Shown in pieces: positions 6,507-7,305 of a stretch of 7,305 nt of DNA. Within the stretch, counting starts at the first letter, position 1; every line of letters begins with the position of its first letter. The notes beneath the pieces are model-generated. The model searched no databases. It had not been told where the DNA came from and saw nothing but the letters and a program-made list of their open reading frames with translations. Made by a program: the position numbers and the translations under genes. The stretch comes from an archaeon (GTDB lineage: Archaea; Asgardarchaeota; Hermodarchaeia; Hermodarchaeales; Hermodarchaeaceae), in the NCBI GenBank assembly GCA_016550485.1, contig JABXGV010000232.1, positions 1-7,305 on the forward strand, read 5' to 3'.

Positions 6507-6595
6507 GCGATAGGTGTTTTCGCATCTAAACTTCAAGGCATCAATAGTGCCTAGGTTGGGATGCTATGAGAGAGTTTAAAGATCTCACCTATCGC
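6507..6595. repeat. Inverted repeat bracketing the phosphotransferase start codon
   Basis: GCGATAGGTG (6507-6516) recurs as its exact reverse complement CACCTATCGC (6586-6595), with 69 nt between. After a two-base mismatch on the outer side, TTTT (6501-6504) also matches AAAA, giving 14 of 16 positions. The left arm touches the TATA-like box; the right arm lies in codons 7-10 of the gene. It could be a pair of operator half-sites, or a long-range RNA stem if transcription starts further upstream. Confidence 0.5.
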
Positions 6596-7305
6596 GGAAA
6601 ACTACGCAGATACCGATGGGTTGCCCAAGCAGCCCTAGACGCCTACGGGCTCGGTGAAGCTCACCTGCGATTCATCAGAGACAATGGAAACACCGTATAC
6701 CGGGTCAAGGCCAAAGACCCCACGCCAGTTGATGAAAGCCTCTACGTGAAGGATTGCTACGCACTCCGGCTTCACTGGACAGGCTATCATGAGGAGGCAG
6801 CCGTGGAGTCAGAGCTAGAATGGCTCGCCGCACTCAGCGACGAAGGGCTCCCAGTGCCCCAACCACTCCGCACACTCGAAGGAAAATTAACCGCCAAGGT
6901 CGCTGTCCCTGGAGTCCCAGGTGTACGTCAATGCTCCATTATCCGGTGGGTGAAAGGACGGCAGGCCACAAAGGGGGTCCGCCCATGGCATCTCACAGCA
7001 ATCGGCAGGCTCATCGCCCAACTCCACGACCATGCGTCACGGTGGAACCCCCCAAAGGGATTTACCCGTAGACATTATGACACCAATGGGCTCTGGGGAG
7101 ACGACACCGGAACCGGCTACACCGCCAAAGAGGTCTGGCCAGACATCCCCAAACAATACTTCACGGACTTCGAAGAGATCACTCGGCGAGTCCAACAAGT
7201 CATGGATGCTTGGGGGAAGGGAACAGATGTCTTCGGTTTGATTCATGCCGATTTAGGAACAAAGGCTAATGTCTTCTTCCACAAAGGGGGAGCCCATGCC
7301 ATTGA
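6566..7305 (+). CDS. APH-like phosphotransferase (aminoglycoside/homoserine-kinase-like fold), C-terminal part cut by window edge
   Basis: The frame opens at ATG 6566 and runs off the right edge after 246 codons with no stop. An in-frame TAG at 6545-6547, with no other start codon between, makes ATG 6566 the only possible full-length start; AGGT 9 nt upstream is a weak ribosome binding site. Visible: N-lobe NGNTVYRVKAK (40-50) and YALRLHWTGYH (65-75); a glutamate-rich helix ESELEWLAAL (81-90); VPQP (97-100); RWVKGR (127-132) near the hinge; GRLIAQLHDHASRW (147-160); and the Brenner catalytic loop GLIHADLGTKANVFF with His227, Asp229 and Asn235. The last two bases, GA, fit the metal-binding Asp expected next. 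Family members phosphorylate small alcohol groups (homoserine, choline, aminoglycosides, methylthioribose); the substrate here is unknown. Five residues separate Asp229 and Asn235, one more than in the common HGDLHPGN form. Confidence 0.85.
   Translation, partial: MREFKDLTYRGKLRRYRWVAQAALDAYGLGEAHLRFIRDNGNTVYRVKAKDPTPVDESLYVKDCYALRLHWTGYHEEAAVESELEWLAALSDEGLPVPQPLRTLEGKLTAKVAVPGVPGVRQCSIIRWVKGRQATKGVRPWHLTAIGRLIAQLHDHASRWNPPKGFTRRHYDTNGLWGDDTGTGYTAKEVWPDIPKQYFTDFEEITRRVQQVMDAWGKGTDVFGLIHADLGTKANVFFHKGGAHAI

Larger units (their letters stand above)
6216..6565. other. 350-nt gene-free stretch between membrane protein and phosphotransferase
   Basis: It holds a terminator-like hairpin with T-tract (6230-6269) and, at the far end, a TATA-like box and one arm of an inverted repeat. 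Between about 6270 and 6480 I find no open frame longer than a few codons with a ribosome binding site. There are only short stems, such as GCCC(6365-6368)/GGGC(6376-6379) and TGAGT(6407-6411)/ACTCA(6423-6427). An unrecognised small RNA cannot be excluded, but nothing supports one strongly. Confidence 0.5.

Noticed and set aside
6820..7246. Frames at 6820-7071, 7032-7241 (plus) and 7037-7246 (minus)
   Set aside because: Out-of-frame shadows of the APH-like phosphotransferase, whose own frame carries the catalytic loop and conserved blocks.
1..7305. CRISPR array, tRNA or insertion sequence
   Set aside because: No regularly spaced repeats, cloverleaf-like sequence, transposase frame or terminal inverted repeats were seen on either strand.

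Overview
The window most likely comes from an archaeon. The evidence is two stand-alone alpha subunits of NDP-forming (ADP-forming) acyl-CoA synthetase, a split arrangement typical of archaea. There is also a ThiI-type tRNA thiolase, an MtnA/aIF-2B-family sugar-phosphate isomerase, Shine-Dalgarno motifs of the GGAGGTG type, TTG as well as ATG starts, and AT-rich TATA-like boxes upstream of genes. GC content looks to be near one half. An Asgard or other uncultured archaeal lineage is possible, but the sequence does not settle the lineage. No rRNA, tRNA, CRISPR array, insertion sequence or other mobile element is visible.

Layout. Positions 1-753 (minus) hold the N-terminal part of thiI, cut by the window edge; its frame runs open off position 1. 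Upstream of it on the same strand, after a 66-nt gap with palindromic sequence, is an acyl-CoA synthetase alpha subunit (820 to about 2244, minus). A divergent promoter region (about 2281-2405) separates it from a second, paralogous alpha subunit (2406-3821, plus). That gene runs tail-to-tail, with only 9 nt between stop codons, into a HAD-superfamily phosphatase (3831-4526, minus). Another divergent intergenic region (4527-4606) leads to an MtnA-like isomerase (4607-5707, plus, TTG start). Next is a small four-helix membrane protein of unknown function (5775-6215, plus), probably cotranscribed. A hairpin plus T-tract terminator follows, inside a 350-nt gene-free stretch. The window ends inside an APH-like small-molecule phosphotransferase (6566 to the edge, plus).

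How the parts may fit together. The alpha subunits would each need an ATP-grasp beta subunit encoded elsewhere to turn acyl-CoA, ADP and Pi into acid, CoA and ATP, as in archaeal peptide and sugar fermentation. The isomerase, the divergent HAD phosphatase and the nearby APH-type kinase are the classes of enzyme used in salvage of methylthioribose or 5-deoxyribose phosphates. Linking these three into one pathway is inference from proximity only. ThiI acts in tRNA 4-thiouridine formation and has no obvious functional link to its neighbours.

The least explained signals are in the non-coding DNA: a hairpin that ends exactly at the membrane-protein start codon and pairs part of its ribosome binding site; a 10-bp perfect inverted repeat that brackets the phosphotransferase start, with one arm against a TATA-like box; and palindromes between the first alpha subunit and thiI. 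I see no convincing wholly novel multi-gene system in the window.
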